From: Sporomusaceae bacterium FL31
GTDB taxonomy: Bacteria; Bacillota; Negativicutes; DSM-1736; Dendrosporobacteraceae
Assembly: GCA_003990955.1 (NCBI GenBank)
Contig: BIFV01000012.1
Location: 186,001-250,000, forward strand
Reading direction: 5' to 3'
Length of the DNA: 64,000 nucleotides
Shown in pieces: positions 50,263-59,539 of this stretch. A program made the position numbers and the translations under genes. The notes under the pieces were generated by a model. It saw only the letters and a program-made list of their open reading frames with translations. It was not told where the DNA came from and searched no databases. Every line of letters starts with the position of its first letter. Positions within the stretch are counted from its first letter, which is position 1.

Positions 50263-50627
50263 TGCACCGCCTCCTCATTCCTTGATTGGCTATATTATAT
50301 AAAATCAATCCCATCCCAAGCCCAAGGATGGCTAGTCCTAATTACACCCATAACTGAATATAATCACAACTATAGAGTAACCAAAATTATTTTGGCATTA
50401 TTTAGAAAAGACTTAGCTATGCCAAGCCTTGGAGAGACCAAAGACGCACATTTACATAACTTAGTGTAGATTGTCTAACATTATAAAAAGAAAACGCGCT
50501 AATGCGCTTGTGTTATGCAAATCACATATATCTATGTTTCTTCAAAGCAAATTATACCCTAGTGCCGCCACAGTAGTCAAGCGTTACTTGTCCTTATCCT
50601 ATTGTTACCACCTGCCCGGCATCCTTC
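50263..50627. other. Intergenic gap between rae1 and sigH
   Basis: 365 nt, AT-rich. It contains a weak GCGC-ATTA-GCGC hairpin followed by TTTTCTTTTT on the minus strand (50485-50509), which may end the rlmB-rae1 transcript. Otherwise I see no gene, RNA or clear promoter. Confidence 0.5.
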
Positions 50628-51155
50628 TTAACGGCCGCGCCTTATATCATTTAGGCGTTTGGCAACATCACCATTGAGACGACTTTCCAATTCATGCCTT
50701 TGATAGTTCTGAGTGTTTTCCGTAAAACGCTCATTAATCACTTTATTCACTCTTTTAACATCTTTTAGCAATTCACGGGCAGAAATTCGATAGGCACCAA
50801 CACCTAATACCAGCATTTGCTCAGCTCCGTCAGAAGTTGCAACATAGACGGCCTCGCCTTGACGAACTAACATATAAGCCATCTTCTCAATACAGCTGTC
50901 AGCAGTCTCGCCTTCTTCAGTATAAATAACCGACAAACCCTTCACCACTTGCCGATGCATTTCTCCACCAACCACAAAATGAGCGTCAAAGACAATAACA
51001 ACCTGATAGTCTTTGAACGCTCCATAGTGGGCCATAATATCAATCAAACGATCACGGGCAAATTCAAGATTGTCCTTAAATATATTAAGCTCCGGCCATG
51101 CATTGATTACATTATATCCGTCAACCAGCAAATGATCTTGTCGAGCTAATTTCAT
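50628..51155 (-). CDS. rae1: NYN-domain ribosome-associated endoribonuclease Rae1 (YacP)
   Basis: 175 residues of the NYN/PIN-like nuclease fold: HLLVDGYNVINAWPEL with the first acidic site, VVIVFDAHFV, EGETADSCIEKMAY and VYVATSDGAEQMLVLGVGA with further acidic residues. In B. subtilis Rae1 cuts mRNA in the ribosomal A site. It follows the VanW gene by 31 nt and belongs to the rlmB unit. Confidence 0.92.
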   Translation of the reverse strand: MKLARQDHLLVDGYNVINAWPELNIFKDNLEFARDRLIDIMAHYGAFKDYQVVIVFDAHFVVGGEMHRQVVKGLSVIYTEEGETADSCIEKMAYMLVRQGEAVYVATSDGAEQMLVLGVGAYRISARELLKDVKRVNKVINERFTENTQNYQRHELESRLNGDVAKRLNDIRRGR

Positions 51156-51186
51156 AAACCTTTATCTCCCATTATGCCCTTACAGG

Positions 51187-52536
51187 CTATCTGTCAACTA
51201 CAAAAGATGGAATTTGCGTACCAAACTTTACAACCGTATTATCAGGCAAATATTGATCTTTCGACAATATCTCTCTTCTTAGTTCACGATCCTGTGAACG
51301 CACTACCCGTACTGTTGTAACTTCATACCCAGGTTTGCCCTGTTTGTCTACTTTAGTTTCCCCCAAATACATGGTAGGATCTTGTTTCTTTATTACTGCT
51401 GGCGGTATCAGACGCTGGTCTGTTGAAACAACCTCAACTGCCGCGGTCAGACGATTTTGTCCAAAGATACCCACCATTAATTTGTCGCCATCCACTTCAG
51501 CCATAATCATCACTGGCGACTCAGTATTGTTCGCAAAGCGAAAATCAAGCGCGCCAAATACAACTGTTGCATCCCGCCCCAACGCTACATACCCAAGTGG
51601 CTTGGAGTGATTATAACGCTCACTAATCGTTAAATCAGCCAAAAGCACGGCATTGTATAGCGTGGAGGACACCTGACAAATACCGCCCCCGATTCCCGGT
51701 ACCAACTCACCATCAACAAGCTCCATGGCCTCTTTAAAACCATAGCTTTTTTCTCGTGGGCCAACTGTCTCATTGAACGAAAAAGTTTGACCAGGATAGA
51801 CAATATGTCCATTGATCTTATTGGCAGCCAAACGAATATTGGCACTCCGATTCGCATCTTTAGGGTTAAATTTTGTTGAAAATTGACTTAAAGCCTCACG
51901 AATGCCGGTTCGATTAATATCAGCAACTGTAATGGCCGGATAGAGCGGTGTAACCGGTAAAGCAACACTGCTGACATCAGGCTTTTTCAAAGCCTGTAAC
52001 ACCAGCGGTCTTAATGCCTCTACTTCCAGTTTACGCCCTTGTTCCTGAGGGATTACGCCGCCTGTCAGTAGACTTAAGGCTGCATTACGCGGCGGTCGGT
52101 CAATTGATTCTTTCCACTGATCGACTATTTCCGCCAGCTTATTTTCATTATACTTCACCCGCACCGGAATGCGATAGCCTTGATTATCAGCAACATAGAT
52201 ATTTTTTATTTTTTCCAGCAATGAACCTCGGCGGCCAATATTCCATACTTCTTCTACAGTAGCATCAATATCCAAATCAAAATCAATACTCTGTGCATCC
52301 ACCCTAAACAGGGTATCCCCATAATATATATTAATGGCTTTATTCTGCTGCTCTTTTTGCCAGACTTGCAGCATTTGAGCAACCTCAGCTTTGGTATGGC
52401 CGCCAACCTCTACTCCATCTATCGCAATTCCAGCATAAACTTTGCTGCCATATAGCGGTCTTACGATAACCAAACTACAAAAGACGCTTGCAATTACCAA
52501 TAAGCCAGCTAATCCCAGCAGCCATTTTTGTCTCAT
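51187..52536 (-). CDS. VanW-family exported protein with G5 domain
   Basis: 449 residues: an N-terminal membrane anchor (about 5-25), a peptidoglycan-binding/YoaR-like region (about 35-200), the VanW domain (about 215-345, with YPGQTFSFNETVGPR and GIGGGICQVSSTLYNAVL), and a C-terminal G5-like beta domain (about 365-440). It probably acts on or binds the cell wall; the exact activity of VanW is unknown. Its ATG overlaps the rlmB stop (TAATG). Such a gene between rlmB and rae1 is not part of the B. subtilis order. Confidence 0.88.
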   Translation of the reverse strand: MRQKWLLGLAGLLVIASVFCSLVIVRPLYGSKVYAGIAIDGVEVGGHTKAEVAQMLQVWQKEQQNKAINIYYGDTLFRVDAQSIDFDLDIDATVEEVWNIGRRGSLLEKIKNIYVADNQGYRIPVRVKYNENKLAEIVDQWKESIDRPPRNAALSLLTGGVIPQEQGRKLEVEALRPLVLQALKKPDVSSVALPVTPLYPAITVADINRTGIREALSQFSTKFNPKDANRSANIRLAANKINGHIVYPGQTFSFNETVGPREKSYGFKEAMELVDGELVPGIGGGICQVSSTLYNAVLLADLTISERYNHSKPLGYVALGRDATVVFGALDFRFANNTESPVMIMAEVDGDKLMVGIFGQNRLTAAVEVVSTDQRLIPPAVIKKQDPTMYLGETKVDKQGKPGYEVTTVRVVRSQDRELRREILSKDQYLPDNTVVKFGTQIPSFVVDR

Positions 52537-53285
52537 TAAGCCTTCATCTCCCGTTGCTTCAGTGACTCATACAGTAATAGCGAACAAGCTACAGAAGCAT
52601 TTAATGAATTAATTTTCCCCCTCATCGGAATACGAACAAGAAAATCACAATGCTCTTTGGTCAATCGCCCTAAACCTTTCCCTTCACTTCCAACAACCAC
52701 GACCATCGGGCCTGTTAGATCAGCCTGATAAAACTCTTTGTCGCCATCCATATCAGCCCCGACAACCCACAGACCAGCCTTTTTTAAATCTTTTAAAGTT
52801 TGCGCAACATTGCCAATTCGAGCCACAGGCACATATTCCACAGCACCAGCCGAAGTTTTAGCTACCGTTGCTGATAGCGGGCAGCTGCGTCTTTTTGGAA
52901 TAAGAACACCATGAACCCCGGCAGCATCCGCAGTCCGTAAAATAGCACCCAGATTGTGCGGGTCTTCCAGTTCGTCCAATAACACAATAAACGGTGCCTC
53001 ACCTTTTTCTGTTGCTTTAGCCAGAATATCCTCAATTTCCACATAATCTACCGGAGCCGCCAATGCCGCAATTCCCTGATGGCGCATCCCAGCCGCTAAC
53101 TCATCCAATTTGTTCATTTCAACTTCTTGAACAATCAAGCCATTGCTCTTGGCAAAGCCAATAATTTCTCGAACCGATCCCTGACGTTCACCTTTGGCAA
53201 TCAATACCTTGTTAATGGAGCGACCGCTCTTTAAAGCTTCCATAACACTATTACGACCTACAATAATTTCTGTTGAATTACTCAT
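52536..53285 (-). CDS. rlmB: 23S rRNA (guanosine-2'-O)-methyltransferase RlmB
   Basis: 249 residues. A small N-terminal substrate-binding domain (IIVGRNSVMEALKSGRSIN) is followed by a SpoU/TrmH knot domain with NLGAILRTADAAGVHGVLIP, VVVGSEGKGL and IPMRGKINSLNASVACSLLL, motifs 1-3. It methylates a G in the peptidyl transferase region of 23S rRNA. It heads rlmB-vanW-rae1, with a repeat-filled gap upstream. Confidence 0.95.
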   Translation of the reverse strand: MSNSTEIIVGRNSVMEALKSGRSINKVLIAKGERQGSVREIIGFAKSNGLIVQEVEMNKLDELAAGMRHQGIAALAAPVDYVEIEDILAKATEKGEAPFIVLLDELEDPHNLGAILRTADAAGVHGVLIPKRRSCPLSATVAKTSAGAVEYVPVARIGNVAQTLKDLKKAGLWVVGADMDGDKEFYQADLTGPMVVVVGSEGKGLGRLTKEHCDFLVRIPMRGKINSLNASVACSLLLYESLKQREMKA

Positions 53286-53378
53286 AAATAATCCTCCTCA
53301 GCCATCTAAGGCAGTATTTTATTTTTTCCAATTAGGTACCAATTATGTATGTTCAAATTATGTAAAAAAGAAGACGGT

Positions 53379-53414
53379 GTTTAACCGCAAAGTACTCGAA
53401 GGACTCAAAGGGGA
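53379..53414 (+). repeat. ACRCARAG dispersed repeat, copy A
   Basis: GTTTAACCGCAAAGTACTCG then AAGGACTCAAAGGGGA: three ~9-nt units around a CRCAAAG/CTCRAAG core. Noncoding. Confidence 0.7.
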
Positions 53415-53431
53415 CTCGGATGGGCTACGAT

Positions 53432-53467
53432 GTTTGAACCACAGAGTACACAGAGGCCACAGAGGGA
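53432..53467 (+). repeat. ACRCARAG dispersed repeat, copy B
   Basis: GTTTGAACCACAGAGTACAC then AGAGGCCACAGAGGGA, the purine-variant form (CACAGAG in place of CGCAAAG). Confidence 0.7.
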
Positions 53468-53500
53468 ACGTGGAGAGTTTGTATTCTAATAATCTAAGAC

Positions 53501-53613
53501 TGGCTGGCAGCAGGGATTTCTGCCGCGGGACTTGTGACCACAGCCGTCGGCAGCTCCGCTGACGGTAACGGCGTAAGGAACGTCCGTAGTGGCGGATTCC
53601 CTGCTGCCGGCTA
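53501..53613. repeat. Structured hairpin element, copy 1
   Basis: A 113-nt sequence whose ends pair: TGGCTGGCAGCAGGGA with TCCCTGCTGCCGGCTA (16 bp counting G-T), then TCTGCCGC with GTGGCGGA. Inside is an 8-bp hairpin CCGTCGGC/GCTGACGG with a 6-nt loop. Copies 2 and 3 differ mostly in loops or keep the pairing. It is not coding: frames open on both strands reflect its symmetry. The function is unknown. Confidence 0.8.
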
Positions 53614-53636
53614 AAAATAAGCTTAAAGGGGAACGA

Positions 53637-53669
53637 TTTTAACCACAGAGTACACAGAGGACGCAGAGG
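53637..53669 (+). repeat. ACRCARAG dispersed repeat, copy C
   Basis: TTTTAACCACAGAGTACACA then GAGGACGCAGAGG: the clearest example of the 9-nt period, as CCACAGAGT, ACACAGAGG, ACGCAGAGG. Confidence 0.75.
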
Positions 53670-53704
53670 TTACACGAAGGGTTGCTATTCTAATAATCTA
53701 AGAC

Positions 53705-53818
53705 TGGATGGCAGCAGGGATTTCTGCCGCGGGACTTGTGACCACAGCCGTCGGCAGCTCTGCTGACGGTAACGGCGTAAGGAACGTCCGTAGCGGCGGA
53801 TTTCCCTGCTGCCGGCTA
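53705..53818. repeat. Structured hairpin element, copy 2
   Basis: 114 nt, nearly identical to copy 1, including the flanking CTATTCTAATAATCTAAGAC on the left and an ATAAGCTTA-type sequence on the right. The two form a ~205-nt tandem duplication. The internal hairpin loop differs by one base from copy 1. Confidence 0.8.
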
Positions 53819-53841
53819 AAGATAAGCTTAGAGAAGAACGA

Positions 53842-53866
53842 TTTTAAGCGCAAAGAACGCAAAGGG
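53842..53866 (+). repeat. ACRCARAG dispersed repeat, copy D
   Basis: TTTTAAGCGCAAAGAACGCA then AAGGG, a shortened copy with two units. Confidence 0.6.
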
Positions 53867-53896
53867 AAGACGAGGACTAAATTTGTTAATAAGTTT

Positions 53897-53922
53897 AAAA
53901 ACCGGGATAACTCCCGGTTTTT
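53897..53922. terminator. Terminator after thyX
   Basis: An 11-bp perfect stem AAAAACCGGGA/TCCCGGTTTTT (53897-53907 with 53912-53922), loop TAAC, usable in both directions. It ends the cysE-cysS-mrnC-thyX unit 30 nt past thyX. Confidence 0.9.
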
Positions 53923-53951
53923 GTGCAGCAAGTATGAATGGTTCAGACTAC

Positions 53952-54635
53952 CTATTTGGCATTGCGCAAGATAGCAGCCAGGCGTCCGCAAGTCATGGCC
54001 CCTTCACTGCAATAGCCTTCGGCAACACAAGTAGGTCCAGCTTTCTTAAACAACAAAGGAGCAACCTGTTTTACCTGATCTACCATACCTTCAGCCATTT
54101 GCCGTATTTCCCATTGAGCGCGTTCGCAGCACCGCAGAGTAAAGAAGTTTAGCAGCGCCCGAGCATTCATGGTCACTACGATCTTAGTCTCAGTAGCATT
54201 GGCTAGACAGTAGCGGGCATCTTCTTTATGAACCCCTAAACCAATTAATTCATCATAAGTATTACGAATTTGATTCATAAGCTCAGTAAACTTAGTCGCA
54301 GCCTCAGCATTTGCCGCAATGGATTGAGGTACAATATATTCAAAATCATGCTCGCTTACATACCGTTGTGATTGTTGTGAATACGAGGCAATCCGGTGGC
54401 GAACAAGCTGATGAGTTAATACCCTGGAAACGCCTTCGATGGCAAATGTAAAGCTTACATGCTCCAATGTCGACCAATGTCCTAAGTCGACAATCTTACC
54501 CACTAACTTTTCCACTTGTTCATCAGACATTGACTCTGCAAGCTGTTCAGCTCCGACTGGCGAATAACATAGTCTTGCCGCCATCGCCACAACTCTTTGT
54601 GGTTCTGGAGTATGCCAAATTAAATTTACCTTCAT
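53952..54635 (-). CDS. thyX: Flavin-dependent thymidylate synthase ThyX
   Basis: 227 residues with the ThyX motif [13 protein letters not shown] (79-91; family RHRxxSxxxxSxR), [17 protein letters not shown] and the late [20 protein letters not shown] (fragment). It makes dTMP with methylene-THF, FAD and NADPH, unrelated to ThyA. ATG 54635 follows GGGGGAG by 3-5 nt. It is the last gene of the cysE unit (20 nt after mrnC) and lies before a terminator. Confidence 0.96.
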   Translation of the reverse strand: MKVNLIWHTPEPQRVVAMAARLCYSPVGAEQLAESMSDEQVEKLVGKIVDLGHWSTLEHVSFTFAIEGVSRVLTHQLVRHRIASYSQQSQRYVSEHDFEYIVPQSIAANAEAATKFTELMNQIRNTYDELIGLGVHKEDARYCLANATETKIVVTMNARALLNFFTLRCCERAQWEIRQMAEGMVDQVKQVAPLLFKKAGPTCVAEGYCSEGAMTCGRLAAILRNAK

Positions 54636-54655
54636 TTTCTCCCCCACCAAGTTTT

Positions 54656-55147
54656 TTAGATTTTTCCCGCTGTATTTGTCATTTCCCGGGAAATAACCAC
54701 AAATGCTTTTTCAGCAATTTCTGACAGACGATCAAACTTTTCGCTAAGATACAGCGAACCAAGCAAAGCTTCAAAGCCGGTGCTATAACGATACTCGCTG
54801 ATGGTTGCACTTTTAGGCACATTTGATTTCGCGTTACGGCCGCGGCGCACCACAGCAATTTCTTCTTCAGTCAGTATGCTTTCTATCCCTTTATAACCCT
54901 GTGCCTGCATAGCTGCCGACACCATCTTAGCATCAAAAGTATGTAAAATGCGAACCTTGTTCTGCTCATAAGCAAGCAGCCTTGTCCGAATGTATAGCGT
55001 AAAATAGGCATCCCCCACATACGCCAATACTAGAGGATGCAACCGTTCCACAGCAACACTGTCATATTTGGCAGGCAGGGCACCATCATCCTCAGTGCCC
55101 TGCTTAAATGTGTTACTCATTAAGAATTTAAAGTGCTCAAAATTCAT
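54656..55147 (-). CDS. mrnC: Mini-ribonuclease III
   Basis: 163 residues: an RNase III catalytic domain without a dsRNA-binding domain. [20 protein letters not shown] and [17 protein letters not shown] hold the metal-binding Asp and Glu sites. It trims 23S rRNA precursors in Firmicutes. Start ATG 55147 overlaps the cysS stop (ATGA) and is 8 nt after AAGGTGG. Confidence 0.95.
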   Translation of the reverse strand: MNFEHFKFLMSNTFKQGTEDDGALPAKYDSVAVERLHPLVLAYVGDAYFTLYIRTRLLAYEQNKVRILHTFDAKMVSAAMQAQGYKGIESILTEEEIAVVRRGRNAKSNVPKSATISEYRYSTGFEALLGSLYLSEKFDRLSEIAEKAFVVISREMTNTAGKI

Positions 55148-56586
55148 CGTTTCTTCCACCTTACCCCTTGGGGTGAATCCTCCAGCACAATCCCAATCGC
55201 ATTCAATCTGTCACGAATTTGATCAGCCGTTTTCCAGTCCTTTTGCTGACGAGCCTGTTGGCGCAATTCAATAATGACATCCATAAGCTCATTCACCAGA
55301 GTATCGCTGCCGCTCAGTTTGCCAGCCCGTTCCTGAACCAAAATACCAAGGATCTCCGCTAGCTCAAAATATATATCTCTGGCTGCCGAGTAAGTCTGAG
55401 CATCATGACTTACTTTTCCTGCAGTAACTGCACTATAATACACATTCAGCTCTTTTGCTAAACCAAATAGAGTGCTAATCGCCAATGCCGTATTAAAATC
55501 ATCATCCATGGCCGCACAGAATTCTGCTTGAGCTCGTATCGCAGCTTTATGTAAATTCAAGGCCGCATCACTAGCACCACCATGGCCTACTTTATTCAAT
55601 TCAAGGCAATTTTCCACAGCAGTACGCAGACGATCCAGACTTTTTCCAGCCTCAGTTAAGCGTTCATCACTGAAATCCAGTGGACTGCGATAATGAGTTG
55701 CAATAATAAAGAACCGCAAAACTTCGGGCGGATAATGCTCCAGAATATCCTGCACCAAGAAAAAATTACCTAATGATTTACTCATTTTTTCTTCATTAAC
55801 AGTTATAAAACCATTATGCAGCCAATAGCGCACAAAAGGTGAACACCCGGTACAAGCTTCAGATTGGGCAATTTCATTCTCATGATGAGGGAAAATCAAA
55901 TCACTGCCACCACCATGGAAATCAAAACTTTCCCCAAGATATTTTAAAGACATCGCTGAACACTCAATGTGCCAGCCCGGACGCCCAGGTCCCCAAGGAC
56001 TTTCCCAGGCCGGTTCACCTGGTTTAGCGCTTTTCCATAATGCAAAATCCATGGGATGTTGTTTTCGGTCATCCACATCCACGCGTGCGCCAGCTTTCAT
56101 ATCATCGAGATTTCTTCCGCTCAATTTCCCATAAGCAGGAAATTTCTCCACACTGTAATACACATCACCGTCAATCTCATAGGCAATTCCCTTATTAACC
56201 AAAGCACCGACCATGTCAATAATTTCTGTGATGTGATCAGAAACTTTTGGGTAACTGTCTGCTCTAGTCACATTCAGTTTATCCATTACCTCAAAATATG
56301 AAGCAATGTAGCGTTCGGCAATCACATTCCAGGCAACACCCTCATTATTGGCAGTCCGGATAATCTTATCATCAATGTCCGTAAAATTTTGCACATGATG
56401 GACTTTATACCCGCAATGCTTTAAATAGCGCTTAATCACATCCCAGGTAATAAACGGACGAGCATTGCCAATATGCGGATGGTTATAAGGAGTTACTCCA
56501 CAGACATAAATACTGACTTTGCCGGGTTCTTTAGGTACAAATTCTTCTTTTTGGCGTGTTAAAGTATTATATACTCTCACCGTCAT
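55144..56586 (-). CDS. cysS: Cysteine-tRNA ligase
   Basis: 480 residues, class I synthetase. [18 protein letters not shown] holds the HIGH-type motif (HIGN) and a zinc Cys; [10 protein letters not shown] and [13 protein letters not shown] add zinc ligands; KMSKSLGNF is the KMSKS loop. Charging tRNA-Cys is its role. It overlaps the end of cysE by 20 nt and is controlled with it by a T-box. Confidence 0.97.
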   Translation of the reverse strand: MTVRVYNTLTRQKEEFVPKEPGKVSIYVCGVTPYNHPHIGNARPFITWDVIKRYLKHCGYKVHHVQNFTDIDDKIIRTANNEGVAWNVIAERYIASYFEVMDKLNVTRADSYPKVSDHITEIIDMVGALVNKGIAYEIDGDVYYSVEKFPAYGKLSGRNLDDMKAGARVDVDDRKQHPMDFALWKSAKPGEPAWESPWGPGRPGWHIECSAMSLKYLGESFDFHGGGSDLIFPHHENEIAQSEACTGCSPFVRYWLHNGFITVNEEKMSKSLGNFFLVQDILEHYPPEVLRFFIIATHYRSPLDFSDERLTEAGKSLDRLRTAVENCLELNKVGHGGASDAALNLHKAAIRAQAEFCAAMDDDFNTALAISTLFGLAKELNVYYSAVTAGKVSHDAQTYSAARDIYFELAEILGILVQERAGKLSGSDTLVNELMDVIIELRQQARQQKDWKTADQIRDRLNAIGIVLEDSPQGVRWKKR

Positions 56587-57244
56587 GCTTTTTATTCAGC
56601 TCCTCTTCTAACTGGGTCACCTTATTCTCAAGCCTTAATACAGTACGCTGCAGACACATGATCATTTCCATTTCCGGATCCGGCAGCATGCCATGCTCCA
56701 GATCGACGTCTGGCCGATTGACCTTCTCACCATACATAGCTACGACCTTTCCAGGAATACCTACAACGGTTGAGTAAGGCGGCACTTCTTTTAAAACCAC
56801 TGACCCTGCACCAATTTTTGAATGATCCCCTACTTTAAATGATCCTAATACTTTTGCTCCACTGGCAACAACGACATTATCACCAACAGTTGGGTGGCGT
56901 TTACCTTTTTCTTTACCTGTGCCCCCCAGCGTTACGCCCTGATACAGGGTAACATTATTGCCAAGTTCCGCTGTTTCGCCAATAACCACACCCGTGCCAT
57001 GGTCAATAAATAACCCTTCGCCAATTGTTGCACCCGGATGTATTTCAATGCCTGTCAAAAATCGACCTAAATTAGAAATCATCCTCGGTAGTATTACCCA
57101 ACCCCGCTTAAAAAAGTAGTGTGCAATGCGATGAAGCCAAATAGCATGCAAGCCTGGATAACAAAGAAGTACTTCCCAGACACTTTTAGCTGCAGGATCA
57201 CGGTCAAATACTACGTCAACATCTCTCTTCAAACGACTAAACAC
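56567..57244 (-). CDS. cysE: Serine O-acetyltransferase
   Basis: 225 residues: an N-terminal helical part, then left-handed beta-helix hexapeptide repeats ([40 protein letters not shown]). The HGTGVVIGE and GVTLGG motifs are the serine/acetyl-CoA active site. It makes O-acetylserine for cysteine synthesis. Start is GTG 57244, about 7 nt after GGGGGG. It is the first gene after a Cys T-box. Confidence 0.96.
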   Translation of the reverse strand: MFSRLKRDVDVVFDRDPAAKSVWEVLLCYPGLHAIWLHRIAHYFFKRGWVILPRMISNLGRFLTGIEIHPGATIGEGLFIDHGTGVVIGETAELGNNVTLYQGVTLGGTGKEKGKRHPTVGDNVVVASGAKVLGSFKVGDHSKIGAGSVVLKEVPPYSTVVGIPGKVVAMYGEKVNRPDVDLEHGMLPDPEMEMIMCLQRTVLRLENKVTQLEEELNKKHDGESI

Positions 57245-57274
57245 AATAATCCCCCCTACCTAATTAAGCAATTT

Positions 57275-57524
57275 TGAGCAACAAAAAGACCACCCTCTCA
57301 TTACAGAGACGGTGGTCCGTGGTTCCACTCTGTTTGGGTAAATCATACCCCACTCACTGCAGATAACGGCTGCAACCGGGCTAACCTACTGTTTTCGGCT
57401 AGTCTGCTCATGGGTGCATTTCTGCGATCGCTGCCCGGTACCGCTCTCAGCCTATGACGGAACCTCTCTGCAGGGTATAGATTCACATACTCTCCCAATC
57501 AGCGCATTTTGCTTTTTATCTTAT
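57275..57524 (-). promoter_or_regulatory. T-box riboswitch leader, Cys specifier
   Basis: The leader of cysE shows the T-box antiterminator motif TGGAACCACG (57318-57327) ahead of a GC-rich terminator. A long Stem I with a GAGAGAGG-like AG bulge precedes it, with a specifier-loop candidate AAATGCACC whose TGC (57416-57418) is a cysteine codon. Uncharged tRNA-Cys would stabilise the antiterminator and turn on cysE-cysS-mrnC-thyX. The specifier is read from the motif by eye. Confidence 0.9.
57280..57317 (-). terminator. T-box-controlled terminator before cysE
   Basis: Stem GACCACC.../...GGTGGTC with CTCT/AGAG inside and TTTTTG after it on the minus strand. It is mutually exclusive with the T-box antiterminator. 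Confidence 0.9.
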
Positions 57525-57530
57525 GCAAAG

Positions 57531-57559
57531 ATTATACTAAGGGGAACTACCAGTGTCAA
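57531..57559 (-). promoter_or_regulatory. Promoter of the cysE-cysS-mrnC-thyX unit
   Basis: Exact consensus on the minus strand: TTGACA (57554-57559), 17-nt spacer, TATAAT (57531-57536). The -35 box overlaps the gltX stop codon (57556-57558). Confidence 0.92.
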
Positions 57560-59019
57560 ACTATTTTAGCCAATGTCGAATTTAAGCGAGCTAAAGTACG
57601 CTCTTTGCCAATAATTGTGATAAAACGGCCTAAATCCGGACCATGCATTTTACCTGTGATTGCAACCCGAACTGGCATATAAACTTTTTTACCACCTACC
57701 TTAAGCTCTTTCGTAATGCTTTTAAGTAGATTTTGAACAGCTGCAGGATTTAATTCCTCAAGCTCATTCAGTTTAGTTTTAAAGCTGTCCATAACTTGGG
57801 GAATATCAGCGTCTTGCAAGACCTGACCAGCTTCCTCATTTTCAAATTCAACACAATCGTTAAAATATACATCAACATGATCAACAGCCTGCGCAGCATA
57901 ACTAAGCTGTTCCTGGATAATTTCAATAAACTGAACAAGCTTATCTTTCTCATTTGCCGTTAAATTATCGTCAATATAGCCAGCTGCCTGAATATGCGGT
58001 AAAGCCAACTCAGTCACTTTCTCTGGGGATAACTGCTTTAAATAGTGCGCATTAATCCAATTAAGCTTGTCAATATCGAAAACTGCCGGATTCTTGGCAA
58101 CCCGGTCCATTGAAAAGTTCTCCACCAGCTCATCAAGGGAAAATATTTCTTGCTCACTTGCCGGAGCCCAGCCTAGCAAGGCTAAGAAATTGACCAATGC
58201 CTCAGGCAAATAACCTAATTTACGGTATTGCTCAACCGAAGTAGCACCATGACGTTTACTCATTTTAGTACGATCTTGACCCAAAATGAGTGAAATATGA
58301 CCAAACTGTGGTACAGGCAATCCCAGTGCCTGGTAAAGCAATATTTGGCGTGGTGTATTGGATAAATGTTCTTCCGCTCTGATAACATGCGTAATTTCCA
58401 TCGACGAGTCATCAATAACAACCGCATAGTTATAAACAGGAATTCCATCTGATTTGACAATAACAAAATCGCCGATCCCATTGGATTCAAAACTAACTGT
58501 ATCACGGACTAAATCTTTAAATACGATATTCTGATTTTCTGGTACCCGAAATCGAATGGCTGGTTTGCGTCCTTCTGCCAACAATTTAGCTTTGTCAGTT
58601 TCGGAAAGATTGCGGCAGCGGCCTTGATAACAAGGCATTTTACCTTCTGCCATCAACGCCTGGCGTTCTATCTCCAATTCTTCTTCTGTACAGAAGCAAG
58701 AATAAGCTTGTCCGTTTGCCAATAATTTTTCTGTAAACTGCTTGTAAATATCCAGCCGTTCAGTCTGGCGATATGGAGCGTATGGCCCACCAACATCAAC
58801 GCCCTCGTCCCAGGTAAGACCAAGCCAGCGCAACGCTTCTTTGATATTTTCTTCAGATTCTTTCGTAGAGCGCTCCAAATCCGTATCTTCAACTCTTAAA
58901 ACCAGTTTGCCGCCATTTTTTCTGGCAATAAGCCAATTAAAAAGCGCGGAACGAGCACCACCAATATGAAACGGGCCGGTCGGACTTGGCGCAAACCGTA
59001 CCCTAACTTGTTCTGACAT
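57556..59019 (-). CDS. gltX: Glutamate-tRNA ligase
   Basis: 487 residues, class I synthetase: RFAPSPTGPFHIGGARSALF with the HIGH-like motif, CxC...YxxxC zinc site (CFCTEEELE, CYQGRC) and KMSKRHGATS. It charges tRNA-Glu, probably also tRNA-Gln. ATG 59019 follows GGAGGG by 6 nt; the ORF extends to 59046 without family match. Confidence 0.97.
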   Translation of the reverse strand: MSEQVRVRFAPSPTGPFHIGGARSALFNWLIARKNGGKLVLRVEDTDLERSTKESEENIKEALRWLGLTWDEGVDVGGPYAPYRQTERLDIYKQFTEKLLANGQAYSCFCTEEELEIERQALMAEGKMPCYQGRCRNLSETDKAKLLAEGRKPAIRFRVPENQNIVFKDLVRDTVSFESNGIGDFVIVKSDGIPVYNYAVVIDDSSMEITHVIRAEEHLSNTPRQILLYQALGLPVPQFGHISLILGQDRTKMSKRHGATSVEQYRKLGYLPEALVNFLALLGWAPASEQEIFSLDELVENFSMDRVAKNPAVFDIDKLNWINAHYLKQLSPEKVTELALPHIQAAGYIDDNLTANEKDKLVQFIEIIQEQLSYAAQAVDHVDVYFNDCVEFENEEAGQVLQDADIPQVMDSFKTKLNELEELNPAAVQNLLKSITKELKVGGKKVYMPVRVAITGKMHGPDLGRFITIIGKERTLARLNSTLAKIV

Positions 59020-59164
59020 GTACAACCCTCCAAAATGTTTCTGCATTGTCTATTCTAGCAGATTTTTCCCTCTAATGTAAAGAAAACTTGGCTCCGCCAA
59101 GTTCTCTGTCAAAACCTGATGCTATCTAGCTATTAAAAACGAGTAGTCCCTGCAATTAAGCCTA

Positions 59165-59431
59165 CTACTGAATTTTTAGAACAAAAAAGCCATCCACGAT
59201 ATCCGGTGTCACAACCGTTGTTGGTGTAAAACTATTGGTCGATGCCGGCTTAGCTCCATCTGGCGAAAAAGCCAGCCGCCAAATAACGCTTTCGTTATAC
59301 CATAACTCACCTAAAGTGCTGCCGTCATCTTGCTTAATGATGTTTATATTGACTCTGAAACCAGCAGCAGATGCACCAGCAGGCCAGATCAAGAGCAGTG
59401 AAAGTAATAAAACACAAAGAGTCTTCTTCAC
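59165..59431 (-). CDS. Small exported protein of unknown function
   Basis: 88 residues: signal peptide (VKKTLCVLLLSLLLIWPAGASA, in fragments up to ASA) and a short mature part of ~66 residues with INIIKQDDGSTLGELWYNES. I do not recognise a family. Start is GTG 59431, 6-8 nt after GGAGGTG. It lies alone between gltX and ispDF. Confidence 0.6.
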   Translation of the reverse strand: MKKTLCVLLLSLLLIWPAGASAAGFRVNINIIKQDDGSTLGELWYNESVIWRLAFSPDGAKPASTNSFTPTTVVTPDIVDGFFVLKIQ

Positions 59432-59539
59432 AGCAAACACCTCCAGACAAAATATTACTACCTATACAAAACAATTTGCTAAATATAGCTTGTATCGGTA
59501 TTATCTATAATATGTGTCCAAATAGTTGTTTTATGCAAA

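Noticed and set aside
53379..53866. Possible CRISPR array because of repeated ~30-nt units
   Set aside because: Spacers are unequal, the larger intervening unit is itself repeated, copies vary in sequence and no cas gene is near.
53698..53991. ORF of 97 codons on the minus strand over the structured repeat, with a similar plus-strand ORF
   Set aside because: Both strands are open because of the repeat's symmetry. There is no proper binding site, and the reading covers repeats and the thyX terminator.
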